From the NCBI RefSeq assembly GCF_900302505.1, contig NZ_OMOJ01000001.1, positions 682,001 through 746,000 on the forward strand: DNA of 64,000 nt. The letters run 5' to 3'. Each line of letters begins with the position of its first letter. Within the stretch, counting starts at the first letter, position 1. Of the stretch, positions 44,299 to 52,643 are shown piece by piece. Below the pieces are notes generated by a model. The model searched no databases, was not told where the DNA came from, and saw only the letters and a list, made by a program, of their open reading frames with translations. A program made the position numbers and the translations under genes. This stretch comes from Pseudoprimorskyibacter insulae. Lineage in GTDB: Bacteria > Pseudomonadota > Alphaproteobacteria > Rhodobacterales > Rhodobacteraceae.

Positions 44299-45019
44299 CA
44301 CAGAAGACGGGGCGCGATTGGCCTACCGGCTGCGCCCCGGCGCGGGGCCGGTGGTGGCATTCGCCCATCCTCACACCGGAGACATGGGCAGCTTTGACGC
44401 GCTGCTGGATCTGTGGGACGGGCCTGCCTTGGTCTGGGACAGGCGCAGCTATGGGGCTTCCGGTCGCGGCGCGGGCGGCCCGGCGCAGGCCGATGATCTA
44501 TGCGCATTGCTGGACCATCTGCGGCTAGACCGCCTGCATCTGATCGGGATTGCCGCAGGTGGGGCGGTTGCCGCCGCCCTTGTCATCCACCACCCGGACA
44601 GGGTGGCCGGTTTGGGGCTGGCCTGTTCCTTTATCGGTCAGCCGCATGATTTCTGGTGCGCCGCCACGGGCGAGGCGCGCCCTGAAGGCGATGCCGCCGC
44701 GCGGGAATTGTCACCGGCATTTCGTGAAACGGATCAGGGTAAGCGCTGGGCCGAAAAGGCCGCGCATTTGCGGCTGTCCGGCGCGGGCGAGCCGCCGCAG
44801 CCTTGCCCAGTGGATTTGGCGCAACTGGCTGCGTGCACGTCAGTGCATTTAGCGACTGGGCAAAACGATCTGCTGTTCACGCCCGTGATGCTGGCCCATG
44901 CTGCGCATCTGTTGCCAATGGCATCGGCGCAGGTTTTGCCCAATGTCGCCCACGCCCCGCATGTTGAAGACCCGGCAGGCTTTGCGCGATGGGTGCAAAA
45001 CGTGGTCAGTCGCGGATAA
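44267..45019 (+). CDS. Second alpha/beta-hydrolase-fold protein lacking nucleophile Ser
   Basis: A 250-residue alpha/beta-hydrolase paralogue. ATG 44267 within the end of the MBL gene is preferred (start of MGLALSLTWFDTEDGARLAY). The oxyanion region is AHPHTGDM and the nucleophile elbow reads Gly-Ile-Ala-Ala-Gly-Gly, so it also has Ala where Ser is expected; the C-terminal His is in NVAHAPHVEDP. Shares this oddity with the protein at 41866. Its 3' end overlaps the convergent gene by 14 bp. Confidence 0.8.
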   Translation: MGLALSLTWFDTEDGARLAYRLRPGAGPVVAFAHPHTGDMGSFDALLDLWDGPALVWDRRSYGASGRGAGGPAQADDLCALLDHLRLDRLHLIGIAAGGAVAAALVIHHPDRVAGLGLACSFIGQPHDFWCAATGEARPEGDAAARELSPAFRETDQGKRWAEKAAHLRLSGAGEPPQPCPVDLAQLAACTSVHLATGQNDLLFTPVMLAHAAHLLPMASAQVLPNVAHAPHVEDPAGFARWVQNVVSRG

Positions 45020-45563
45020 GCGTGTCCACCTCGCCCTCGGGCAGGGCGACATCGGCTTCGTTCAGGATCATCGCGACGGTGGTGTAGGTGCCGCAAAACA
45101 GGATCAGGTCCACGACCTCGGCCTCGGACAGATGCGCCTTGAGCGCGGTCAGAACCGGCGCGGGGGTCGGGCTGCCCTTGGCGAGGGCGGTCACATAGTC
45201 AAACACCGCGTCCAAACGTGGGGTCAGGTCGTCGGGCCTGCGGAATTGGTTCAGGGCGTCCAACTGGTCCTGACGGAATTCGCCCGCCTTGAGCGCCCGC
45301 CGGCAATGAGTCCACCACGCATACCGGGCCGAGGTGGCCCGCGACAGGATCAGCACTGCCAAGCGCCGCGTCAGCCCATCCAGATGCGATGCACCGCCGT
45401 TGAAGTGGTCCAGCAGATTGACGATCAACGCGCCGCTTCCGGGTGATTTCAGCAGCATATTGAATGGCCCGCCAATCCCATCGGCAGACACTTTCAACAC
45501 CCGGTCGGCCAGATCCTTGGCTGTGCCGTCCAATGAATCATAGTCCAGTTTCGAAAACCGCAT
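45006..45563 (-). CDS. Carboxymuconolactone decarboxylase-like protein (CMD/AhpD fold)
   Basis: A 185-residue CMD-family protein with GPFNMLLKSP near residue 31 and a helical RLAVLILSRATSARYAWWTHCRRALKAG stretch carrying the family's active-site His without the CxxC of AhpD peroxidases. Members decarboxylate gamma-carboxymuconolactone or are uncharacterised. It lies downstream of the TRAP binding-protein gene on the same strand. Confidence 0.8.
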   Translation of the reverse strand: MRFSKLDYDSLDGTAKDLADRVLKVSADGIGGPFNMLLKSPGSGALIVNLLDHFNGGASHLDGLTRRLAVLILSRATSARYAWWTHCRRALKAGEFRQDQLDALNQFRRPDDLTPRLDAVFDYVTALAKGSPTPAPVLTALKAHLSEAEVVDLILFCGTYTTVAMILNEADVALPEGEVDTLIRD

Positions 45564-45575
45564 ATCGCCCTCTTC

Positions 45576-45609
45576 GGTAAAAACAAGGCCGGGCGCAATG
45601 GCCCGGCCC
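45576..45609 (-). terminator. Rho-independent terminator after dctP
   Basis: Stem GGCCGGGC/GCCCGGCC (45587-45594 with 45601-45608, 6-base loop) followed on the minus strand by TTGTTTTT. It lies 24 bp past the dctP stop, so dctP is probably mostly transcribed alone, with read-through into the next gene limited. Confidence 0.8.
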
Positions 45610-45632
45610 TGATGTGCTTTGCTGGCGGAAGG

Positions 45633-46616
45633 TTATTCCTTGGCCAGCTGCGCTTCAATCGCGGCGACAAAGCCCGGATTCTCTGGGGCCGAGGCCAAGA
45701 AGGCCGTGCGCCCGCTGGTGATCGCCGGTTGCAGCGCTTCGACTTCGGCATCGGTTGCGGTGCGGATGTTGATGCCCGCCGCCGTTACGGTGCCGTGCTC
45801 TTCGTCGCGCAGATAGGCCGAGGCCCATTTCGACCGGTCATAGCCGGTGGTTTCGTCAATCACGGCCTTCAGATCGTCGGGCAGGCTGTTGTAGAAATCC
45901 TTGTTCATCACGACAAAGGTCAAACCGCCGCCAAACGGCGCGTCATAGATTTCCTTGACCAGTTCTTCGATCCCGAAGTCGAACACCGCCCCGGCGGTGG
46001 TCATCAACCCGTCAACCGCGCCTTTGCTCATGGCTTGGTAATATTCCGGCACCTTGATCGCAATCGGAACGCCGTTCAGCGCCTCAAGCACCTTGGCGCG
46101 GATCTGGCTGCCCATGCCCATCTTGGTGCCGTTCAGGTTGGTGTAATCCTCAAGCGGTTTGGCCATGAAGAACGAATTGTTGTTCACCGCCTGCACCCAG
46201 AGCACTTTGACCTCGTCAATCGTGCCCAGATCACCGGCCGCATAGGCATTCCACAGCGCGCCCGAGGCGGGCTCGGGGTCGGTGTAAAGGCCCGGCACGC
46301 CGATGGCCGTCAGACCGGCGAAACGTGCGCCGTAAAAGCCCGGCAGATCCCAGGCCACATCGGCCACGCCCTGCGACACGCGGTTCACTGCATCGCCCAT
46401 CTTGGCCAGCGTGCCACCGCAGAACATCTGATAGTCGATCCGGCCACCGGACTTTTCCTTCACCTCTTCGGCCCAGACATCGAGATAGTTCTTGCACACG
46501 TTGCCATCAGGCGCGGCGCCCGCGGCGATTTTCATTGTAAAATCGGCAGCCGATGCCGCACCCGTCAAACCCAAAGACAGTGCCGCACTCAGGCACAGCT
46601 TTCCAAATAGCGTCAT
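45633..46616 (-). CDS. dctP: TRAP transporter substrate-binding protein (DctP family)
   Basis: A 327-residue periplasmic solute-binding protein with a clear Sec signal (MTLFGKLCLSAALSLGLTGAASA). Family features: VDGLMTTAGAVFDFGIEEL near residues 203-221, the LNGTKMGMGSQIRAKVLEAL segment containing the carboxylate-binding Arg. TRAP proteins bind organic acids; the aromatic/cyclic acid degraded by neighbouring genes is the likely ligand. Membrane components are encoded together at 50503. Confidence 0.9.
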   Translation of the reverse strand: MTLFGKLCLSAALSLGLTGAASAADFTMKIAAGAAPDGNVCKNYLDVWAEEVKEKSGGRIDYQMFCGGTLAKMGDAVNRVSQGVADVAWDLPGFYGARFAGLTAIGVPGLYTDPEPASGALWNAYAAGDLGTIDEVKVLWVQAVNNNSFFMAKPLEDYTNLNGTKMGMGSQIRAKVLEALNGVPIAIKVPEYYQAMSKGAVDGLMTTAGAVFDFGIEELVKEIYDAPFGGGLTFVVMNKDFYNSLPDDLKAVIDETTGYDRSKWASAYLRDEEHGTVTAAGINIRTATDAEVEALQPAITSGRTAFLASAPENPGFVAAIEAQLAKE

Positions 46617-46840
46617 TCTATATCCTCCCTAGTCATGCGACTCGCCCTCGGGCGGTCGTCTGGCATAAGCATCCCTTGTTCTGCATGGATCGGTCTTGAC
46701 ACTCAGTCGCCTAAAATTGGAGGTCTGCAAGACAGGCAGGCAGGAAGCAGACAAGGTTCAAGGATTCGTCGTCTTAGGTTCAAAACGCCGTGTCTGACTT
46801 GCGGTAGCATCCGCCTGCTGAATGAACAGGAGCAACAGCC

Positions 46841-47599
46841 ATGTCCGATGCCACACTCGCCAACGAATTGAAAGATGCGCTGGGGTTCGACCATCCCTCG
46901 CTAGAGGTGGTCGCGCGGATGGATCCGCCCTTGGCTGAACAATTCGCCGCAATGGCGCAGGCGGTCAAAACCTCGAACGCGCTGTCGGTCAAGGATCAGG
47001 CGTTGATCATGCTGGCGCTGAATTCGGCTGTGGTGCATCTGAACGGCGAAATGGTGCGCGCGTATATCCGGGCGGCGCTGGCCGCCGGGGCCACGGCGGG
47101 TGAAATCCGCGAAGTGTTGCAGCTCACCTCGGTTCTGGGGATCCACGGCACCATTCCCGGTGTGTTGATCCTGACCGAAGAAGAAGGCGGGCTGGACAAG
47201 GTGCGTGACACCGCTGCGCCTGATCGCAAAGCCAAGGCCGAGGCCGCGCATGCCGCCTTTGAGGCCAAGCGGGGCTTCCTGACGCCCGCATGGCAGGCCT
47301 GTACTTACTATGTGCCGTCCTTGGTTGAGGCCTATGCCGGGTTCTCGGGCGTGCCATGGGCGACCGATCACCTTAGCCCCAAGACCAAGGAACTGGTCTA
47401 TATCGCCATCGACCTGATGCCGCAGCACACGCATATGGAAGGCACGCGCGTGCACATGCGCAAGGCCCGCGCCAATGGCGCCACGGATGACGAGATCACC
47501 TCGATCCTGCAAATGATCGCGCTGCTGGGCATTCAGACCCATATGTTGGCCCTGCCGGTGCTTGAGGAAGAATTGCAGGCGGCGGGTCTGCCGTCCTGA
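46841..47599 (+). CDS. Tandem carboxymuconolactone decarboxylase-like protein
   Basis: A 252-residue protein with two CMD domains: residues 25-100 (ALMLALNSAVVHLNGEMVRAYIRAALAAGAT) and 145-240 (KTKELVYIAIDLMPQHTHMEGTRVHMRKARANGAT). ATG 46841 has AGGAG upstream. A terminator follows 28 bp after the stop. The reaction is unknown; the similarity with the single-domain protein at 45006 suggests two activities on related intermediates. Confidence 0.82.
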   Translation: MSDATLANELKDALGFDHPSLEVVARMDPPLAEQFAAMAQAVKTSNALSVKDQALIMLALNSAVVHLNGEMVRAYIRAALAAGATAGEIREVLQLTSVLGIHGTIPGVLILTEEEGGLDKVRDTAAPDRKAKAEAAHAAFEAKRGFLTPAWQACTYYVPSLVEAYAGFSGVPWATDHLSPKTKELVYIAIDLMPQHTHMEGTRVHMRKARANGATDDEITSILQMIALLGIQTHMLALPVLEEELQAAGLPS

Positions 47600-47626
47600 C
47601 CGGCTGACTTGACCGCAATCGCCCCG

Positions 47627-47655
47627 AACGCCGCATCGCCTTGATGCGGCGTTTT
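47627..47655 (+). terminator. Rho-independent terminator
   Basis: A perfect 11-bp stem (47627-47637 with 47643-47653, 5-base loop) ending in TTTT, 28 bp after the tandem CMD gene. Confidence 0.85.
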
Positions 47656-47803
47656 GCGTTTGGTCGCACGGATTTCAGGGCGTCCGACCGGTCCGGTTTG
47701 ACCTGTTGTCGCCTGTCTTTTGCGCCCTGCTCTTCGCGGGCCCAAGGACGCTGGACAGCCGCCTTTCGGCCTGTCGAAACTGCCAAAAAAGGGGACGATA
47801 CCA

Positions 47804-48556
47804 ATGCGATTTACTGGAAAGACCGCCATTATCACCGCAGCTGCTTCGGGCATTTGCCGGGCCGCCGCACTGCGCGCCGCCGCCGAAGGGGCAACCGTGG
47901 CCTGCGTCGACGTCTCGCCCGCTGTGGCAGATGTGGCCGATGAAATCATCAAGTCCGGGGGCCGCGCCACGGCTTGGGTGGTGGATGTGACCGACAAGGC
48001 AGCGCTTGTCGCCACGCTGACCGATATCGAGGCCGCGCAGGGCCCGACCGACATTCTGGTGAACGGCGTGGGCCGGTCATCGGTGGTCAAGGGCGGGGGC
48101 GAGTTTTGCGACAGCAACCCCGAAGACTGGGAAGAGGTGCTGGACATTTCGCTGATGTCGGCGATGCGGATCTGCCGACACATCGTGCCGGGTATGCGGG
48201 ACCGGGGCTATGGGCGCGTGGTCAATATCTCGTCCGTGGCGTGGCTGATGCCGACGCCGCGCTTTTGCGATTATGCGGCGGCCAAGGCGGGGGTTGTGGG
48301 CTTTACCCGTGTTCTAGCCATCGAAACCGCGCCCAAGGGGGTGACGGTCAATGCCGTGTCGCCAGGGCCGATTGAAACGCCTGCCACGGCCAAACATCCG
48401 CCCGAAACCCGCGCACGGGTCGAGGCGACCATCCCGCTGGGCCATTACGGCCAGCCCGAGGATGTGGCGGCGGCGATCCTGTTCCTTGCGTCGGATGACG
48501 CCAAGTTCATCACCGCGCAGAACATTGTCGTTGGCGGCGGCCGGGGGATTGTTTGA
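47804..48556 (+). CDS. SDR family oxidoreductase
   Basis: A 250-residue classical short-chain dehydrogenase: cofactor motif TAAASGICRAAALRAA near residues 10-25, NGVGR in place of NNAG, catalytic Ser in NISSVAW and YAAAK (Tyr-x-x-x-Lys), and the C-terminal NIVVGGGRGIV. The ATG at 47804 matches the SDR N-terminus; the frame extends back to 47720. It begins an operon of four coupled genes ending with the flavin reductase. Probably oxidises a hydroxyl intermediate of the pathway. Confidence 0.87.
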   Translation: MRFTGKTAIITAAASGICRAAALRAAAEGATVACVDVSPAVADVADEIIKSGGRATAWVVDVTDKAALVATLTDIEAAQGPTDILVNGVGRSSVVKGGGEFCDSNPEDWEEVLDISLMSAMRICRHIVPGMRDRGYGRVVNISSVAWLMPTPRFCDYAAAKAGVVGFTRVLAIETAPKGVTVNAVSPGPIETPATAKHPPETRARVEATIPLGHYGQPEDVAAAILFLASDDAKFITAQNIVVGGGRGIV

Positions 48557-49068
48557 TGGCGGGCGCGGCTGTTCAAGGCTGGGCGACCAAGGCGGGGCTT
48601 TTGCCCCTGCCAGCCCGCCAACCCGTGCGCCCCGAGGATCTGGCCACGCGGATCGCCATTTCCGAGCTGTTTGCCCGTTACGGCATTGCCCATGACGAAG
48701 TGGACGTGCCTGCCATGGCCGACCTGTTCGCACCGGAAGCGGTGGTTCAGGTGTCGCTGGCGGGACCTGTCTTTGAAACCCACCGGGGGCGCGACGTGAT
48801 CTGTGCCAATTTCGAGCGGGTGACCGCCACGCAATCCGATCAGCGCCGCCATGCGGTCACCAATCTTGAGATCACGCCATTGGATGCGGGCCGCGCCTCG
48901 GCGCGGGCTTACGGCATCGTCTCGGCTGCGAATGCCGATGGCATCGGGGTCGTCGTCAGCTGCGCCTATACCGCCGACCTGGCCCTGTCAGAGGACGGGC
49001 TGTGGCGGTTTCAGCGGCTTTGGATCGGCATGGATCACTACGCGGGGCAGGCCCCCGGCACGTCATGA
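48556..49068 (+). CDS. SnoaL-like/NTF2-fold protein
   Basis: A 170-residue protein whose core has the cone-shaped NTF2-like pattern: ISELFARYGIAHDEVDVPAMADLFAPEAVVQVS, RRHAVTNLEI and DGLWRFQRLWIG. Such proteins include ring hydroxylase small subunits, isomerases and dehydratases. ATG 48556 overlaps the SDR stop (TGATG). Function in the pathway is unknown. Confidence 0.75.
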   Translation: MAGAAVQGWATKAGLLPLPARQPVRPEDLATRIAISELFARYGIAHDEVDVPAMADLFAPEAVVQVSLAGPVFETHRGRDVICANFERVTATQSDQRRHAVTNLEITPLDAGRASARAYGIVSAANADGIGVVVSCAYTADLALSEDGLWRFQRLWIGMDHYAGQAPGTS

Positions 49069-49080
49069 GGAAGATGGAAT

Positions 49081-49845
49081 ATGCGCGAATTTGATGACTA
49101 TAAAAACAGCTACAAAACCCTGACCATGGAACGGGATGCCGACGGCATTCTGCTGCTGACCGCCCATACCGATGGGGGCCCGCTGCGCTGGGGGGCCTTG
49201 CCGCACGAAGAATGGCCGCATGCCTTTCATGACATCGCCATGGACCGCAAGAACCGGGTCATCATCCTGACCGGCACGGGCGACGAATTTTCCGGCCCGC
49301 GCCCGCCTGCGGCCACGCGCTATGCCCGACCCGTGGCCGATATGGACCGGATCGTATTCGACGGGCGCCACCTGCTGGCCAACCTGCTGGAAATTCAGGC
49401 CCCGATCATCAGCGCCATCAACGGGCCGTGTATCCGGCATTCGGAAATCCCGCTGCTGTCGGATATCGTTCTGGCCTCAGACACCACGGTGATCGAGGAC
49501 GCGGGCCATTTCGAAAGCGGGTTGGTGCCGGGCGACGGGGTGAACCTGATTTACCCCATGCTGATGGGGCACAACCGGGCGCGGTATTTCCTGATGACCT
49601 CGCAAAAGCTTTCGGCACAGCAGGCGCAGGATTGGGGCTTGGTGAACGAGGTTCTGCCAAAGGATCAACTGATGGACCGGGCGTGGGAATGGGCGCGTGA
49701 ACTGGCCCGCCACAATGACATGCACCTGCGCAACACGCGCCAGATCATGACGTTGGAATTCCGCAAGAAGATCTTCGACCATCTGGGCTATACGCTTCAG
49801 ATGGAGGCCATGGCCAACCTTGGCCGCGACAAGGCCCCGGAATGA
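49081..49845 (+). CDS. Enoyl-CoA hydratase/isomerase family protein
   Basis: A 254-residue crotonase-fold protein: residues around INGPCIRHSEIPLLSDIVLAS form the oxyanion/CoA-binding region, with FESGLVPGDGVNLIYPMLMG following. CoA-dependence and the exact reaction (hydration, isomerisation, C-C hydrolysis) are not read from sequence; some crotonase-fold enzymes open rings or cleave diketones. It overlaps the flavin reductase gene by 4 bp. Confidence 0.83.
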   Translation: MREFDDYKNSYKTLTMERDADGILLLTAHTDGGPLRWGALPHEEWPHAFHDIAMDRKNRVIILTGTGDEFSGPRPPAATRYARPVADMDRIVFDGRHLLANLLEIQAPIISAINGPCIRHSEIPLLSDIVLASDTTVIEDAGHFESGLVPGDGVNLIYPMLMGHNRARYFLMTSQKLSAQQAQDWGLVNEVLPKDQLMDRAWEWARELARHNDMHLRNTRQIMTLEFRKKIFDHLGYTLQMEAMANLGRDKAPE

Positions 49846-50375
49846 GCGTTTCGCTGAACGATTTCAAACGGGCGATGCGGGCGCTTCCGGCGCAGGTGGC
49901 GGTGATCTCGGCCAAGGCCGATGACGTGCGGATCGCCATGACGGCCACGGCGGTGACCTCGCTCTCGGCAGAGCCGCCGCAACTGCTGATCTGTGTGCAC
50001 CACATGGCGCGCCCGGCTGCGGTGATCCGCAAGGCGGGGGCCTTTGCCGTGAACTTGGTGCATTGCCAGCAGGTTGATGTGGCCACCCAATGCGCCTTGC
50101 CGGGGTTGGAACCCGAAGACCGCTTTGCCCTTGGCCAATGGACCGACGGGGAAGGGGCAGGGCAGCCCTTGCTGGACGGGGCGGTGGTGAACTTTGATTG
50201 CCGCCTTGTGTCCGAGGCACAGCACGGCACGCATTTCGTCTTTGTCGGCCAGATCGAGGCGCTGCGCTTTGCCGATGGCGCACCGCTTCTGTACCACGAC
50301 GCGGGCTATCGCGAGTTGGGCAATCGCCTGGACGCGCTGCACCTGAACTGGGACAATTCTGGACTGGCCTTCTAA
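49842..50375 (+). CDS. Flavin reductase family protein (HpaC-like)
   Basis: A 177-residue flavin-reductase-domain protein: MTATAVTSLSAEPPQLLICVH near residues 27-47 and GAFAVNLVHCQQVDVA near 66 are the family's FMN-binding stretches, and YHDAGYREL closes the domain. It should supply reduced flavin to the HpaB-like monooxygenase encoded at 37412. It ends the operon, before a strong terminator. Confidence 0.87.
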   Translation: MSVSLNDFKRAMRALPAQVAVISAKADDVRIAMTATAVTSLSAEPPQLLICVHHMARPAAVIRKAGAFAVNLVHCQQVDVATQCALPGLEPEDRFALGQWTDGEGAGQPLLDGAVVNFDCRLVSEAQHGTHFVFVGQIEALRFADGAPLLYHDAGYRELGNRLDALHLNWDNSGLAF

Positions 50376-50397
50376 GCAAAGCGCCGCCTGAAAACCA

Positions 50398-50426
50398 AAG
50401 CCTGCGGTTCGCGCCGCGGGCTTTTT
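50398..50426 (+). terminator. Rho-independent terminator of the SDR-flavin reductase operon
   Basis: A 10-bp stem (50398-50407 with 50414-50423, one T-G wobble, loop TTCGCG) running into a run of five T. Confidence 0.85.
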
Positions 50427-50450
50427 CTATGGCGTGTCGTCGTTCGGGAA

Positions 50451-50482
50451 AGAAAAGGGCCGCAGCAATCGCGCGGCCCTTT
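50451..50482 (-). terminator. Rho-independent terminator of the TRAP permease gene
   Basis: A perfect 10-bp stem (50454-50463 with 50473-50482) followed on the minus strand by TTTTCT, 21 bp past the dctQM stop. Confidence 0.82.
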
Positions 50483-50502
50483 GGCATTGTGTATGATTGT
50501 CG

Positions 50503-52443
50503 TCACATCGTAGACGGAAGCCACGTCACGATGGCCGGGAAGGCGATCAAGATAGCGATCTTCACCACCGCCGAGGCAAAGAACGGCCAGCAGCCTTTGT
50601 ACACGGTGCCGATTGGAATGTTCCGATCCAGTGCCGAAATCACAAAGATATTCAGCCCGAACGGCGGCGAGATCATCCCCGCCTCGACGCACATGATGGT
50701 CATGATGCCCCACCAGATCGGATCAAAGCCCAGCGATTCCACCAGCGGCACGAAAATCGGGATGGTGATGATCATCATCGCAAAGGCATCCATCGCGGTG
50801 CCAAGCACCAGATAGCACACCACCAGCGCCACCACGACGCCAAGCGGGGGCCAGCCAAAGGAATTGACGAAATCCACGAAGGCCTGCGGCACGCTTGAGA
50901 TGCCAAAGAAGAAGGTTAGCATGGTGACGCCGAAAATCAGCGAATACATCATCGCCAGTGTGCGCGTGGTGTCGGCCATGGTGTGCCAGAAACTGGACGG
51001 GGTGATCTTGCCGCGTGCCAGTGCAATCAGGAAAGCCCCGACAGCGCCCACCGATCCGGCCTCAAGTTCCGTGAAAAAGCCGAAATAGATCCCGCCCAGC
51101 ACCACGCCCAGCAAGGCCAGAACCGACCAAGCGCCCTTGGCGGCGGCGATCAGTTCCGCAGTCGCGGCGCGCGGGCCGCGTTCGGCATGGTGCGGGAACA
51201 GCAACAGCCAGACCATCACCGCCGTCATATACATGCAGGTCGCCAGAACGCCGGGCAGAACGGCGGCGATGAACAACTGGCCGACGCTTTCCTCGGTCAG
51301 GATGGCATAGAGGATCAGCGCCGATGAGGGCGGGATCAACTGGCCCAACGTGCCGCCCGCCGCAATTGAGCCTGCGGCCAGTTCGGTCGAGTAGTTCCGT
51401 TCGCGCATTTCGCCCAAGGCGATCCGGCCAATCGACATCTGTGTGGCCACCGACGACCCGGTCAGCGTGCCGAACAGGGCGCAAGCGATGATCGAGGCAT
51501 GGGCCAACCCGCCGCGAATATGCCCGACCAGCGCATAGGCAAGCCGGTAAAGGTCGCTGCCGATCCCCGCGAGCGAGGCAAAGGCCCCCATCAGCAGGAA
51601 CAGTGGCAGCACGGATAGCGAATCCTGCGTGACAAAGCCGGTGATTTCGGACCCAAGCACCTCAAGCGCCAGACTGGGCGACAAAAGCGCCGCCGTGCCG
51701 ACGATCCCGGCCAGCCCCATCGCGATGCCAATCGGCACTGACAACAGGATGATGACCCACATACCTGCAAACACGAACAGTGCCAGAAGCAGCGGGTTGG
51801 ATGGGCGCAGCACCTTGAACGGTTCGGTCGGCAAATAGCCTAGGAACGCCAGCAGGACATAGGCAATCACCACTGCGCTGCCCGCCACGGCCAAAAGCGC
51901 CTCGGGTTTGCCCATGCGTTGGGCGGCGATAAAGCTGTCGACCAATTTGCCCAGCATCACCAAGGCCGCAAATCCCAATGCGACCGCCATGCAAAAGATG
52001 AAGGGCGCCGTGGCGATATTGGTCATGATCGTGGTTTGGTTGGTGCGGGCCATGTTCGACGCCACATCCCAGACCCGCCACGCGACAGCAGCAAAGAACG
52101 CCATGGTGCCCATCGCGGCCAGCACCGCCATGGCCAGCTTGGCGGTGTCTGACGCCGCTTTGTCCAGCACGCGGATGGTCAGAACCGCACCCACATGCAG
52201 CCCATATGGCAAACAGCAGGCCGCGCCGATTGCCACCAGATAGGCGTTGATCTCATTCAGCCCATACAGGGATGATCCGAACCCATTGCGCAGGATGATG
52301 TCCAGCACATTGGCAAAAGCGATGCCCAGAACGGCGGCCACCGCCACCGATGCGATGCGCCGTGCAACGCCTTCGGTTATCCGATCCAGCCGTCTTTGCC
52401 ATGTCGGTCCACCGTCGAGATTCGCGCTAATACTGCCTGCCAC
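50503..52443 (-). CDS. Fused TRAP transporter permease DctQM
   Basis: A 646-residue inner-membrane protein: an N-terminal DctQ-like part of about 170 residues with four membrane helices (AVLGIAFANVLDIILRNGFG...) followed by a DctM-like part with about 12 helices (VIILLSVPIGIAMGLAGIVG...GTLTGSSVATQMSIGRIALGEM...GGTLGQLIPPSSALILYAI). GTG 52443 is preferred because AGGAG lies upstream; ATG 52491 is an alternative. It forms the transporter with DctP encoded at 45633, from which it is separated by six opposite-strand genes. Driven by the Na+ gradient in known members. Confidence 0.87.
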   Translation of the reverse strand: MAGSISANLDGGPTWQRRLDRITEGVARRIASVAVAAVLGIAFANVLDIILRNGFGSSLYGLNEINAYLVAIGAACCLPYGLHVGAVLTIRVLDKAASDTAKLAMAVLAAMGTMAFFAAVAWRVWDVASNMARTNQTTIMTNIATAPFIFCMAVALGFAALVMLGKLVDSFIAAQRMGKPEALLAVAGSAVVIAYVLLAFLGYLPTEPFKVLRPSNPLLLALFVFAGMWVIILLSVPIGIAMGLAGIVGTAALLSPSLALEVLGSEITGFVTQDSLSVLPLFLLMGAFASLAGIGSDLYRLAYALVGHIRGGLAHASIIACALFGTLTGSSVATQMSIGRIALGEMRERNYSTELAAGSIAAGGTLGQLIPPSSALILYAILTEESVGQLFIAAVLPGVLATCMYMTAVMVWLLLFPHHAERGPRAATAELIAAAKGAWSVLALLGVVLGGIYFGFFTELEAGSVGAVGAFLIALARGKITPSSFWHTMADTTRTLAMMYSLIFGVTMLTFFFGISSVPQAFVDFVNSFGWPPLGVVVALVVCYLVLGTAMDAFAMMIITIPIFVPLVESLGFDPIWWGIMTIMCVEAGMISPPFGLNIFVISALDRNIPIGTVYKGCWPFFASAVVKIAILIAFPAIVTWLPSTM

Positions 52444-52550
52444 ACCTGGTCTCCTGATCCAAAATTGCCGCGCTTGTCGGCGTTGATGCACATCGTGACC
52501 GTCGCGGCCTGCCCGGTCTTGACTGTGAATCGATGACGATTTGTCGCGGA

Positions 52551-52611
52551 GCGGCAGAACAGCACTTGTGCACCCTAATCCGAGAGTCGGGTCATTGCGT
52601 CATTCTGCCGC
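52551..52611. promoter_or_regulatory. Separated inverted repeat in dctQM/araC intergenic region
   Basis: GCGGCAGAA (52551-52559) and TTCTGCCGC (52603-52611) form a perfect 9-bp inverted repeat 43 bp apart in the 200-bp divergent region. The position suits an operator for the AraC-type regulator, with looping or paired binding possible. Confidence 0.45.
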
Positions 52612-52643
52612 GACTGGTAGCCTTCTAGACTGGGAGGACGAAA

